This document shows, one piece after another, positions 8,041 to 16,089 of a stretch of DNA of 64,000 nt; within the stretch, counting starts at the first letter, position 1; every line of letters begins with the position of its first letter. The stretch covers positions 83,574 through 147,573 of the forward strand of contig NZ_BBYG01000011.1 in the NCBI RefSeq assembly GCF_001184025.1, written 5' to 3'. The notes under the pieces were generated by a model that ran no database searches, was not told where the DNA came from, and worked only from the letters and a program-made list of their open reading frames with translations. The DNA is from Streptomyces maremycinicus (GTDB lineage Bacteria > Actinomycetota > Actinomycetes > Streptomycetales > Streptomycetaceae). Made by a program: the position numbers and the translations under genes.

Positions 8041-9614
8041 TCCAGCTGGAAACGAAGGTGAACGTCGTCCGCCCATTGCCCTGTCTCGGCGTCGCCCTCC
8101 TCCCACCGTCCTGCGTCATAGATCAGCGTCCGCGGCCCGAGCAGGACTCGTGGGAACAGGGACCGGCTCGGCACCCGGGGAAGCACCTCGATGGTGTCCA
8201 CCCGGAAGGCGGGCACCTTGAATCCGCACAGATCACCATCATGGAACAGCACGGATCCGTGGCCGGAGAACCAGGCGACGAGGCTGGAGTGGGCCAGGTT
8301 GCAGACAACGGGGACGCTAATGGTCCCGGACGCGGTGTCGCAGTCCTCCTCCTCCACCTCCGGCGCCGCCAGGAGGAGTCCCCGGGGGATCGGCTGGGCC
8401 TGCGGGTCGGCTGCCGCGCCGAGGAACATCAGAGAGTTCCGGGATTCCGAGCTGGCCATGTCTTTGACCATGACAGGCACGGCGTCCCAGCCGGCCAGGC
8501 TTTTGGCATCGCGGTAGGCCGCCGCGCACTGGGCCAGATCGCCCAAACTCTTGAAGTACGTCACATCGAGAGGCGGTCCGTCGCGGTCGTCGAAACTGAA
8601 AACTGACTCGGGGTGGCAGGTAGTGAGAAAGCCAAGCAGGTCCGGATGGTCGCCAAGGAGAGCGTCGCTGTCCGGGTCGGCGAGCGCCCGCATCAGGTGC
8701 ACGTACTGACCGTCCTTCTCGACCCGGGCGGAAACTGTCAGGGCGAAGCCCGCAGGGTAGACGTAACCGAAGTGGTGCTCGTTGGCGGTGCGCAGCACCG
8801 GCAGTTCCGCGGACACGGAAGTGGTTTGGACCCGCACTCTGGTGGGATGGTCCATGACGAAACCGGCCAGCAGATACGGCTGGGGCAGGTGCGCCAGGCC
8901 CCCCATGACCTTGCCGCTCAGCGCGAGTTTGCGCATCCTCCGGTCACGTCGCACCGGTTCACCAAAGGTGGCCAGGTAGAGCGCCTCCTGCTCAGCAGGT
9001 GTTCCTTGCTCGAACCACGCGTACAGGTCCAGGGATGTGATGAGGGTTGCCTGGCTGTCGGCATCGCGGTGGATCTGGATCTGGACTGGTCCGGTGATCG
9101 GTTCGGCAATCTTCCGGGCAGCGTCGGCCCGCACCTGCTCAAGGTAGCCGGGGGCGCTTACCTCCCTGATCGCGTCCCGGATCTCCGCCACGGGCCGCAT
9201 GTCCTTGGGGGTGAAGTGCGTGGATTTCTTGGCGGACGCCAGGAATTGGGACAGTTCCACGATGAAGGCGGCGTCCATCAGCCGGAAATAGACGGCCGCG
9301 GACTTCGGCCCGTTCAGCTTCACCAGGGCGAGACCGGTCGGGAACTGGGCTGCCAGCAGGCACCCGGCATCCGCCCGGTTCAGCCGGATCCGCCCGTCGT
9401 CCCGATCCGTCGCGCGGACGCTGAAGCCGACGAAAACTCCGGCTACCGGTCCGGTCCCGCCGAAGTCCGCGGCCAGGTCCGGCTGGCACAGGAAGTCGAA
9501 CCCGAAGTCGTGTTCGACCTTGTTGGGGATGATGAAGTTCTCCTGGCAGGAGAGCCGGAACCGGTCCTCTCCGATCGCCCCGATGCGCTGGGCGGCGTTG
9601 CGTTTTTTCGGCAC
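8037..9614 (-). CDS. DUF4365-like protein with putative nuclease fold
   Basis: 525 residues; GTG start at 9614 with GGGGGA just upstream. The N-terminal 130 residues (GEDRF... EHDFGFDFLCQ ... VGFSVRA) follow the DUF4365 pattern, where an E...D...QxK-type restriction-endonuclease core has been proposed. The last element reads FSVRA instead of QxK, so activity is doubtful. The C-terminal 380 residues have no domain I recognise. It is convergent with the amidase (stop codons overlap) and separated by 220 bases from the NUDIX block, so it appears to be a single-gene unit. A defence role is possible but unproven. Confidence 0.55.
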   Translation of the reverse strand: MPKKRNAAQRIGAIGEDRFRLSCQENFIIPNKVEHDFGFDFLCQPDLAADFGGTGPVAGVFVGFSVRATDRDDGRIRLNRADAGCLLAAQFPTGLALVKLNGPKSAAVYFRLMDAAFIVELSQFLASAKKSTHFTPKDMRPVAEIRDAIREVSAPGYLEQVRADAARKIAEPITGPVQIQIHRDADSQATLITSLDLYAWFEQGTPAEQEALYLATFGEPVRRDRRMRKLALSGKVMGGLAHLPQPYLLAGFVMDHPTRVRVQTTSVSAELPVLRTANEHHFGYVYPAGFALTVSARVEKDGQYVHLMRALADPDSDALLGDHPDLLGFLTTCHPESVFSFDDRDGPPLDVTYFKSLGDLAQCAAAYRDAKSLAGWDAVPVMVKDMASSESRNSLMFLGAAADPQAQPIPRGLLLAAPEVEEEDCDTASGTISVPVVCNLAHSSLVAWFSGHGSVLFHDGDLCGFKVPAFRVDTIEVLPRVPSRSLFPRVLLGPRTLIYDAGRWEEGDAETGQWADDVHLRFQLD

Positions 9615-9834
9615 GGTCCCCCGGTTCGCACGTTTCTCTCAGGCGGGCCGGGTGCGCCTCCTGCTCCCACTGCCGCATCTGCCGCTCGTTCCTCATTATC
9701 GCAGCCGCACCGGGTCGCCCGCACAGGTATCTGGTCACCGCTACGTGGCACTCGCGGGAATCTCCCTACCGGAGGCGCGGCACCTACGTCGTGTCGCGGG
9801 AGGGCATCGGTGGCGGCTCTCGTGCCAGCGCCGC

Positions 9835-11007
9835 CTACTTGGCTGGGGCGAAGGCAGTGAAGTGCGCCGGTGGGTGGTCGATGGGCAGGTCGGGCCGCCA
9901 GGACGTGAGGATCTGGGCGCTGCATACGAACAGGCCGTCGGGGAGCTGATCGAGCGGGTGCCATGCCCAGTCGCCGACGTTCTCGTCCGGTTGCGTGGCC
10001 GGCTGCCCTTGCCAGGCGTGGACGAGCGCGCCGACGGTGACCCGCAGGACATCTTCGACGTGGTCGACGAGCGCACCCAGGAGCCCCACGTTGGCGGTCC
10101 AAGCGACCAGACCGGTCTCTTCGGCGAGTTCGCGGACGACCGCGTCCTCGAAGGATTCCCCGGCCTCTACGCTGCCGCCAGGCAGTTCGAGGGTGCCGCG
10201 GCGGTGTCGGCCCAGCAGGATGCCCTGCTCGCTGAGCAGGATCGCGCCGACGCCGACGGCCGCATGGGTGGCGGGCGCTCGGGTGCTACGGGGCCGGCTG
10301 GAGATGCGCGCCGGCCGGTCGGGAAGGCGCCGGGCGCGGATGAGCTGCTGGATGACCGTGGCGCTCTCGTCGGGGTGTGGGTATAGGTCGATGGCTTCGA
10401 CGCGGAAGCCGTACTCGGTGAGCAGGTCCTCCCACAGCTGCGGTGCCAGGACCCACATCTGAGTCGGCAGGGGCGGGTCGTCGCGCAACAGGATCGTCTG
10501 CTCGCGCGGCGCCAATTCCGTGGATGGACCGCTGCCGTGCAGGTCGGTGTGCAGGAGCGAGAGGATCAGCGGGGCGCCGGGGCGCAGGCCGTCGCGCAGT
10601 GCCGGCAGCGAGCGGTGCGGGTCGATGAAGGCGAGCGTCCCGATCGCGTACGCGGCGTCGAACGGCTCGGCTCCGGCCAGGTACTCGGTCACGTCCGCTT
10701 GGACGAACTCCACGCCGTCTACGTCCGCGTGGGCGCCGACGGCACGTTCATGCTGGGTCGGGGACAGCTCGATGCCGGTGACGCGCGCTCCGTGCGCCTG
10801 AGCGAGATGGACGGCGTGGTGGCCGGCTCCGGAGCCGATGTCCAGGACGCGGCGGCCGGTGACGTGGCCGAGGACTTCTGCTCCCGGTCCGATCCCTTCC
10901 CAGGGCGTCCAGCCGAGCCGTTCGGGGACGGGCGGGGTGTAGGCACGGGCCAGTTGGCGCTGGCCGTAGATCTGCCAGGCCCGGGTGTTGGCGTCCTCGG
11001 CGGGCAC
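9835..11007 (-). CDS. SAM methyltransferase-NUDIX fusion
   Basis: 390 residues. Residues 1-200 form a class I methyltransferase: VLDIGSGAG at 54-62 is the SAM-binding motif I, and GIELSP and FVQADVTEY follow in the right order. Residues 245-380 form a NUDIX domain with an intact box at 277-300 (GGSVEAGES... then RELAEETG). The two are joined by a basic linker. It is last in a run of NUDIX-containing genes downstream of a lanthipeptide cluster, 30 bases after the ASCH-NUDIX gene. Combining a methyltransferase with a nucleoside-diphosphate hydrolase in one chain is unusual. It could act on a modified nucleotide or sugar nucleotide; the substrate cannot be predicted. Confidence 0.85.
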   Translation of the reverse strand: MPAEDANTRAWQIYGQRQLARAYTPPVPERLGWTPWEGIGPGAEVLGHVTGRRVLDIGSGAGHHAVHLAQAHGARVTGIELSPTQHERAVGAHADVDGVEFVQADVTEYLAGAEPFDAAYAIGTLAFIDPHRSLPALRDGLRPGAPLILSLLHTDLHGSGPSTELAPREQTILLRDDPPLPTQMWVLAPQLWEDLLTEYGFRVEAIDLYPHPDESATVIQQLIRARRLPDRPARISSRPRSTRAPATHAAVGVGAILLSEQGILLGRHRRGTLELPGGSVEAGESFEDAVVRELAEETGLVAWTANVGLLGALVDHVEDVLRVTVGALVHAWQGQPATQPDENVGDWAWHPLDQLPDGLFVCSAQILTSWRPDLPIDHPPAHFTAFAPAK

Positions 11008-11037
11008 AGTTGCCTCCTGGTGAGCGGTCGTTCAGGG

Positions 11038-11940
11038 TCAGGTGTGCGTGATCAAGTAGGCGGGGCCCTCGCCGCGCCGGGCTCGTTCGATGGCGTCGAG
11101 GCGGGCGAAGGCGCGCGGCGCCATAAGCCTCTGCCAGGTCGCGAGGTCGTGGACGGCCCACATGTCGTGTTCCGCGGGATCGAGCCGGATACGGCCGAGC
11201 TGCTCGGCGGTTAGCCGCCCTCCGTCGAAGATGAGCCCCATCTTGTTCAGCGGCAGCCGGGGCCCGGCGTGCAGGAAGTGCGTCAGGAGCAGGATCGGTG
11301 CGTTGAGGGCGAGTTCGAGTCCGGTCTCCTCGACCGCCTCCCGCCGGGCGGTCTGCAGCGGATCCTCGCCTGGGGCGTCCAGGTTGCCGCCCGGGAACTG
11401 CCAGAGTCTCGAGCCGTAGACCGAGCGGAGCTGGACCGGCCGGTCATGCTCGTCGCGGATGTACAGGCAGCCGTACACCGTGTGGTGGGGGACGGTCTGC
11501 GCGTACTCCTCGGCCGTCATCGGCATGGGGCGGCCGGGCCGGGCAGGGCGGTGGTCGAAAGCGAGGGCGAGAACGCCGAGGGCTTCCTTGGCCAGCGGGT
11601 AGATGCCGCGGAGGTTGGCGAGCAGCTCGCTGGGCGGCCCGGCCGGGTCGATGCGCGCGGCGTCCTCCGAGCGGAGCAGGTCCTCGAAGGAGGGGTACGG
11701 GGTGATCCGCTGCACGAGGACGTCGAGTTCCCGCCCGGTATCCCGGTCGTGGAAGACGACCGTGTCGCCGACGCTGATGTCGCGCTTGTGCGGGGTGGCC
11801 ACCCTTACTTCGATCGTCTTGCGCCCTGCTTCCACTTGGCGGTAGTACCGCCCGAGCAGGTGCATGTGGTGCTCGTGTGGTTCGTCTCCGGCCGACGGGC
11901 TCGGGACGGCTGGGAGCGCCTGCTGGGTGTCGTCAGGCAT
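11038..11940 (-). CDS. ASCH-NUDIX fusion
   Basis: 300 residues. The N-terminal domain (about 25-130) has the ASCH pattern GRKTIEVR ... DISVGDTVVFHD; ASCH is a PUA-like fold linked to RNA or nucleotide recognition. The NUDIX domain (155-290) has an intact box starting GGNLDAPGED at 184 and ending REAVEETG. A distinctive PLNKMGLIFDGG segment follows, seen in NUDIX proteins of this actinobacterial type. The gene lies between the kinase-VanX fusion and the methyltransferase-NUDIX gene, so the four nucleotide-handling genes probably act together. The ATG at 11940 gives the full ASCH domain; upstream sequence is not conserved in character. Confidence 0.85.
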   Translation of the reverse strand: MPDDTQQALPAVPSPSAGDEPHEHHMHLLGRYYRQVEAGRKTIEVRVATPHKRDISVGDTVVFHDRDTGRELDVLVQRITPYPSFEDLLRSEDAARIDPAGPPSELLANLRGIYPLAKEALGVLALAFDHRPARPGRPMPMTAEEYAQTVPHHTVYGCLYIRDEHDRPVQLRSVYGSRLWQFPGGNLDAPGEDPLQTARREAVEETGLELALNAPILLLTHFLHAGPRLPLNKMGLIFDGGRLTAEQLGRIRLDPAEHDMWAVHDLATWQRLMAPRAFARLDAIERARRGEGPAYLITHT

Positions 11941-12068
11941 ACATGCCTCCGTTCGATGCTTTCCGACCGTCGCGGTCGTCGGATCGCGACGGCCATGGAG
12001 CGGTGGCCGCGCTCCTGTGTCTCTGGATCGGAGTGGGCGGCGAGGAAGTGGACGAGTCCGCTGACGCG

Positions 12069-13331
12069 CTAAGGCAGTTCGATCGGTCCGTAGCGCGCAT
12101 GCGGCTCCTGCCGCATCAGCGCGTCGTACCGGTCCGCTACCGAGAAGTGCCAGAACTCGGTCCCATAGTTCGTAAAACCCGCGCCCTCCATGGCGTTGAG
12201 CAGCAGCGTGCGATGGTGGCGCGCCTGATCGCTGAGGTTCGGAGCGTGCGTGAAGCAGGCGCCGCCGCTCTCCTCCGGGGAGGCATTGACACGGGTGCCG
12301 AGATCGAGTTCGTGGCCGTCCTGGTCGACGAGGGTCGCGTCCACGGCCGCGCCCGCGGAGTGGGGCGCGATCTCCGGTGGTGACACGTACCGGCTGGCGG
12401 CGTGATGCAGCTGCTCAATTGTCCAGCCGGGCTGAGCAGCGGTCAGCTCGTTCCGGTACTCGGTGAAGTAGCGCTGCTGGAGGGAAAGCGGCCGGTAGCC
12501 CTCGATGAACAGCAGGTCGGTGCCGGCGGGCAGGAGCGAGCGGGCGTGCTGCAGCCGGGACAGGACGCCCTCGCGGACGTGGGCGAACGCGCCCAGCGAA
12601 TCCTGCTTGCGGGGATCGACACGGAACTCGTGGTCACGGACGTCGACGAGCGGCTCCTCGCATTCGCGCACCGGGATCGCGGCGACCTGCGGATCGGACA
12701 TCAACACCAGAGGGTTCATCGAGTCTCCCTGTGACAGCTTGCACTGCGGTGGCGGGTCGGAGGAGGCAGAAGCCAGATCCGTTTCGCGCACGATTTGCGC
12801 GACGGTGTCCTGCAGCGTGCTGTCGGCCGGGATCACGGTCTCGAGGTCGCCGGGCAGGAGATCCATCTCGCGGTACCAGGAAGTGAGGTGGCTGTCGGTG
12901 ACCTGCGCCAGGTACGCGGCGTCCGCCTTCGACGCGTGCCGGACCAACGTCGCCTCCAGCGGCACGTCCAGGTAGTAGCAGCGGGAGACGCCGCGGTGGT
13001 CACGGACCAGAGACGTGATCATGTGGCTGTAGCGGTCGGCGTACAGGATCCCTTCGAGCACCACGTGAAAGCCGGCGTTCAGTGCTTCGCGTGCGATCCT
13101 GCCCAGCAGGGCGATGTTGGCGCCGCGCGCGGTGTCGTGTTCCCTGAGCACGTTTCGGCGGATCACGTCCTGGCCCACGATCGCGACACCGCGGCCGTGG
13201 TGATCTCGCAGTCCCTGGGCCACGCTTGACTTGCCTGACGCCGAGTTGCCGCGGATCACCACGAGGCGGGTGTCCTCACGTCCAGCCGCAGTCGACACGC
13301 GACGGTGTGCGCGGTTCGTTGTGCCGGTCAT
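12069..13331 (-). CDS. P-loop kinase fused to VanX-like D-Ala-D-Ala dipeptidase
   Basis: 420 residues from ATG 13331, overlapping the triple-NUDIX stop (ATGA). Residues 20-185 are a small P-loop kinase (Walker A GNSASGKSS at 28-36; AAA_33 or phosphotransferase-like). Residues 205-420 are a peptidase M15D/VanX-type domain: EGYRPLSLQQRYF, zinc motif PHSAGAAVDA, then EFWHFS with the catalytic Glu and a His ligand. VanX enzymes hydrolyse D-Ala-D-Ala to deplete the vancomycin target. An internal ATG at 12719 (Met205), exactly at the domain boundary, has an excellent AGGGAG site upstream. A free dipeptidase may therefore also be made, or two genes fused by loss of a stop. The kinase substrate is unknown. 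Confidence 0.85.
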   Translation of the reverse strand: MTGTTNRAHRRVSTAAGREDTRLVVIRGNSASGKSSVAQGLRDHHGRGVAIVGQDVIRRNVLREHDTARGANIALLGRIAREALNAGFHVVLEGILYADRYSHMITSLVRDHRGVSRCYYLDVPLEATLVRHASKADAAYLAQVTDSHLTSWYREMDLLPGDLETVIPADSTLQDTVAQIVRETDLASASSDPPPQCKLSQGDSMNPLVLMSDPQVAAIPVRECEEPLVDVRDHEFRVDPRKQDSLGAFAHVREGVLSRLQHARSLLPAGTDLLFIEGYRPLSLQQRYFTEYRNELTAAQPGWTIEQLHHAASRYVSPPEIAPHSAGAAVDATLVDQDGHELDLGTRVNASPEESGGACFTHAPNLSDQARHHRTLLLNAMEGAGFTNYGTEFWHFSVADRYDALMRQEPHARYGPIELP

Positions 13332-14815
13332 GCGGGCCAGCCCGTCTCGCTGTACAGCTCCCCGTTCTGGATCTTTCCGATGGCCATCCGGGTGTAGGAG
13401 ACGAGGTCGTCGGGGAGCGCGGCAGGGTCCCAGAATTTCCACTCGGTGCACTTGTCCGGCTCGCGCAGCTCCGGCTCGCCGCTCCAGGCGCGGGCGCGGA
13501 AGAACAGGCCCATGCGGGGCCGGTCTCCGGGCTGGTCGATGTGGTGGACGACGTGGATGAGTTCGACGTCCTGGCGCTCGATGCGTAGGCCAGCTTCCTC
13601 CCGTGCCTCCCGGATCAGGCAGGCGATGGCGTTCTCCTGCTCGCAATGGCCGGCCAGGGCGTGCCAGGTGGACGGCGCGAACTTGGAGTTGGGGTGGCGC
13701 AGCCCGAGCAGCACCGTCCCGTCGGGGCGCTCCAGGTAGAGGTGGACGCCGATGACGTTAAGGACCGTGCCGTTCGGCGAAGCCGGGCGACGCTCCTCGG
13801 GCGAGGGGAGCCCGCTCTGCGGCGTGGTGCTGGCTGGGCGGCTGGCGGCGTGGCGCCGTACGAGGTCGCTCGTGGTGTCGGCGATACGGAGGCGGTGGAG
13901 GTCGTCCGGGGCGAACCAGGCCAGCATCACCCCTTCCGTCAGGCGGAGTTCGCGGGGATCGCCGTTCCAGCGGCCCGCGTAGATGGCGATGGGCACGACC
14001 GCGCCGGCGTCATCGGAGGCGTACTCGGTGCCGAATAGGGTCAGATCGCCGATATCGAGGCCGGCTTCCTCGGCCAGTTCGCGCCGCACCGTGTGTTCCA
14101 GGGTGGCGTCCTGGGACTCTCGGCCGCCGCCCAGCAGGGACCACATGCCCGGCTCCCAAATCTCGCCAGGAAGGTAGTCGCGCAGGTGGAGCAGGTACTC
14201 GCCGCGGTCGTTGTAGATCAGTGCGGAGGCGTTGGCCGTCTCCGGTTCGACCAGGAGCGGGAGCTTGAGGAGCTTTTCGCGCAGGGAAGGGGAGGCCGCC
14301 CTGTCCACGGGCCGCCACTCGATGCCGCCGATCTCCTCTTCCTGCAGCATCACCTCCACCTCGTTCGCGGTGTGCAGGCGGAAGAGGAACCGGAGGTCGA
14401 AGTGCTGGTGGCCGGGTTCGTCTTTGCCCGGGTTGGCGTCGATGTCGTGGATGTTGATGTCGAGTGGCACCGTCTCGTAGCCGGGCCACGGCGTGACGGC
14501 CTGGGGCGGGATCCCGGTCTCCTCGTGCAGCTTCCGCAGCGCCGCTGCTGCCAGGGACTGGTCGGTGGGCTCGGTGTGTCCGCCAGGGGCGAGGACCTTC
14601 CCGCTCGCCAGGTGCAGCACGTGCAGGACGCGGCCGAGTGGGTCGATGACGATTGCGCCGCAGGTGACGTGTCCGGTGAACGTGGAGCGGCTTGCGATCT
14701 CGTCGCCGGTCCGGTTGAGGGCATCCAGTAGTCCGCCGAGCTGCTTGCGCTCGTGAGGGTGGCGAGCGAGGTAAGCATCGACGGTGGTGCGGATGTGATC
14801 GTGCGACAACGGCAT
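13328..14815 (-). CDS. Triple-NUDIX protein
   Basis: 495 residues from ATG 14815 (GAGGTAG upstream); the open frame continues to 15409 but reads as antisense of the next gene. It has three tandem NUDIX domains: box 1 at about 78-102 (GGHTEPTDQ ... LRKLHEETG), box 2 at 230-253 (GGRESQDAT ... RRELAEEAG) and box 3 at 388-410 (AGHCEQENA ... REAREEAG). Box 1 has Lys95 where the metal-binding Glu of the RE motif is expected and may be inactive or only bind ligand. Box 2 keeps RELxEE. Box 3 keeps the Glu pair but has Ala for the first Gly. NUDIX domains cleave nucleoside diphosphates linked to another moiety. A triple copy is rare, and the substrate is unknown. Confidence 0.85.
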   Translation of the reverse strand: MPLSHDHIRTTVDAYLARHPHERKQLGGLLDALNRTGDEIASRSTFTGHVTCGAIVIDPLGRVLHVLHLASGKVLAPGGHTEPTDQSLAAAALRKLHEETGIPPQAVTPWPGYETVPLDINIHDIDANPGKDEPGHQHFDLRFLFRLHTANEVEVMLQEEEIGGIEWRPVDRAASPSLREKLLKLPLLVEPETANASALIYNDRGEYLLHLRDYLPGEIWEPGMWSLLGGGRESQDATLEHTVRRELAEEAGLDIGDLTLFGTEYASDDAGAVVPIAIYAGRWNGDPRELRLTEGVMLAWFAPDDLHRLRIADTTSDLVRRHAASRPASTTPQSGLPSPEERRPASPNGTVLNVIGVHLYLERPDGTVLLGLRHPNSKFAPSTWHALAGHCEQENAIACLIREAREEAGLRIERQDVELIHVVHHIDQPGDRPRMGLFFRARAWSGEPELREPDKCTEWKFWDPAALPDDLVSYTRMAIGKIQNGELYSETGWPA

Positions 14816-14874
14816 GGGGGCTACCTCAGAGGGCGTGGAGCGGGAGGAGTCGAGGTGGGGGTGGGCGGGTCGGG

Positions 14875-16011
14875 TCAGCTCAGCCGCATCCCCTCCGCCG
14901 GGATCTCCTCGACGGCGGCGGTGCGAGCGATGGGCAGCCCCCACCACTTGCGTGCCGTCTCCGCCGCGAGCTGGGCTTGCCGCGCTCCCGGCGGGCCCCA
15001 TCCCAGCAGCGCGGCTGCCTGGGCGGGCGTGGCGAGCAGGCGGGCGAAGGGGTGGCCGGTGGCGGGGTCGACGGCCGCCGGGCCGATGGCGGTGACCCGG
15101 ACGGCCAGGCGGAGCCTTGCGTTGGGTCCCACGCCGCCGTAGACCTCGCCCGTCTCGTCCAGCACCCAGCCCAGTCGCACCGGATCGGCCAGGGTGAGCT
15201 GGGCCTCCTCGGCAGCTTCGCGGTACAGGGTGTCCTCGGGAGTCGCGTCGGTCGTCTCCACGGTGCCGCCGGGCAGGATCGGCAGTGCGCCCCGCGGGCC
15301 GGGGTCGGCCACGACGACGACCCGGCCGTCGGGGACGAAGCACCACGCCCAGGCTTGCTGCACGGGCAGCCGCTCGGGCACGGGACCGCGGTGAAGAGGG
15401 CTGTCCCACAAGGGCCGGTAGCGGACGTGGACGTCATGGCGGTCCAGCGCCGGGACGTCGAGGATGTGCCGGCCGTCGGCGAGGTGAGCGGTCGCGGTGT
15501 TCCCGAGCCGGGCACGGTAGGCGGCAAGCATGATCTGCCCGTCCACCGGGCGCAGCCTCTGCACCGCGTCCCGGGTCTCCAGGAAGGCGTGCGCGGACAG
15601 CTCCTCGCGCGGCAGGCGGATCGCCTCCACTTGGTCGGGGGTGAGGGTTCCCCCGTCGAAGACGAACCGGACCTCGCCAGGGCAGGGAGTGCCGGGCTGC
15701 AGGTCGCGGTGGTGCGGGGAGAGGGAGTGGACGGCGAGCACGGCTGACAGGGGCAGATCCAGGCCCAGTTCCTCGGTGATCTCGCGCCGGCAGGTGAGGT
15801 GCGGGTGCTCGCCGGCTTCGGCCACGCCCCCGGGCAGCAGCCACGACTCGTCCTTGCGGTAGGTGGGGTGCACCAGCAGGACCCGTCCGACCTCGTCGGT
15901 GATGATCGCGGCGGCCCCGATCCACGCCGCATGCCGGGACGCGGTGTACTGCGCCGCCGGCGCAGCGGCACGCGGTGTGACGTGATCCGAAGGGGAGACG
16001 GGAGAGGGCAC
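14875..16011 (-). CDS. Double-NUDIX protein
   Basis: 378 residues from GTG 16011 (GAAAGG nine bases upstream); an ATG at 16083 is in frame but lacks a good site. Domain 1 (about 30-180) has a full box at 61-84 (GGVAEAGEH ... RREITEELG). Domain 2 (about 220-350) has a box near 244-268 (GGTVETTDA ... YREAAEEAQ) in which the final Gly is Gln. The gene lies between the second PCMT-like methyltransferase of the lanthipeptide cluster (78 bases upstream) and the triple-NUDIX gene (59 bases downstream). It thus links the two modules on one strand. Function beyond NUDIX-type hydrolysis cannot be read. Confidence 0.85.
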   Translation of the reverse strand: MPSPVSPSDHVTPRAAAPAAQYTASRHAAWIGAAAIITDEVGRVLLVHPTYRKDESWLLPGGVAEAGEHPHLTCRREITEELGLDLPLSAVLAVHSLSPHHRDLQPGTPCPGEVRFVFDGGTLTPDQVEAIRLPREELSAHAFLETRDAVQRLRPVDGQIMLAAYRARLGNTATAHLADGRHILDVPALDRHDVHVRYRPLWDSPLHRGPVPERLPVQQAWAWCFVPDGRVVVVADPGPRGALPILPGGTVETTDATPEDTLYREAAEEAQLTLADPVRLGWVLDETGEVYGGVGPNARLRLAVRVTAIGPAAVDPATGHPFARLLATPAQAAALLGWGPPGARQAQLAAETARKWWGLPIARTAAVEEIPAEGMRLS

Positions 16012-16089
16012 GTATCTCTGCCTTTCGCGATGGTGGACGGGCGAGCGTGCAGCACGGAGGAGCAAGCGGTGGCCAGGAGGCACCGCCGT

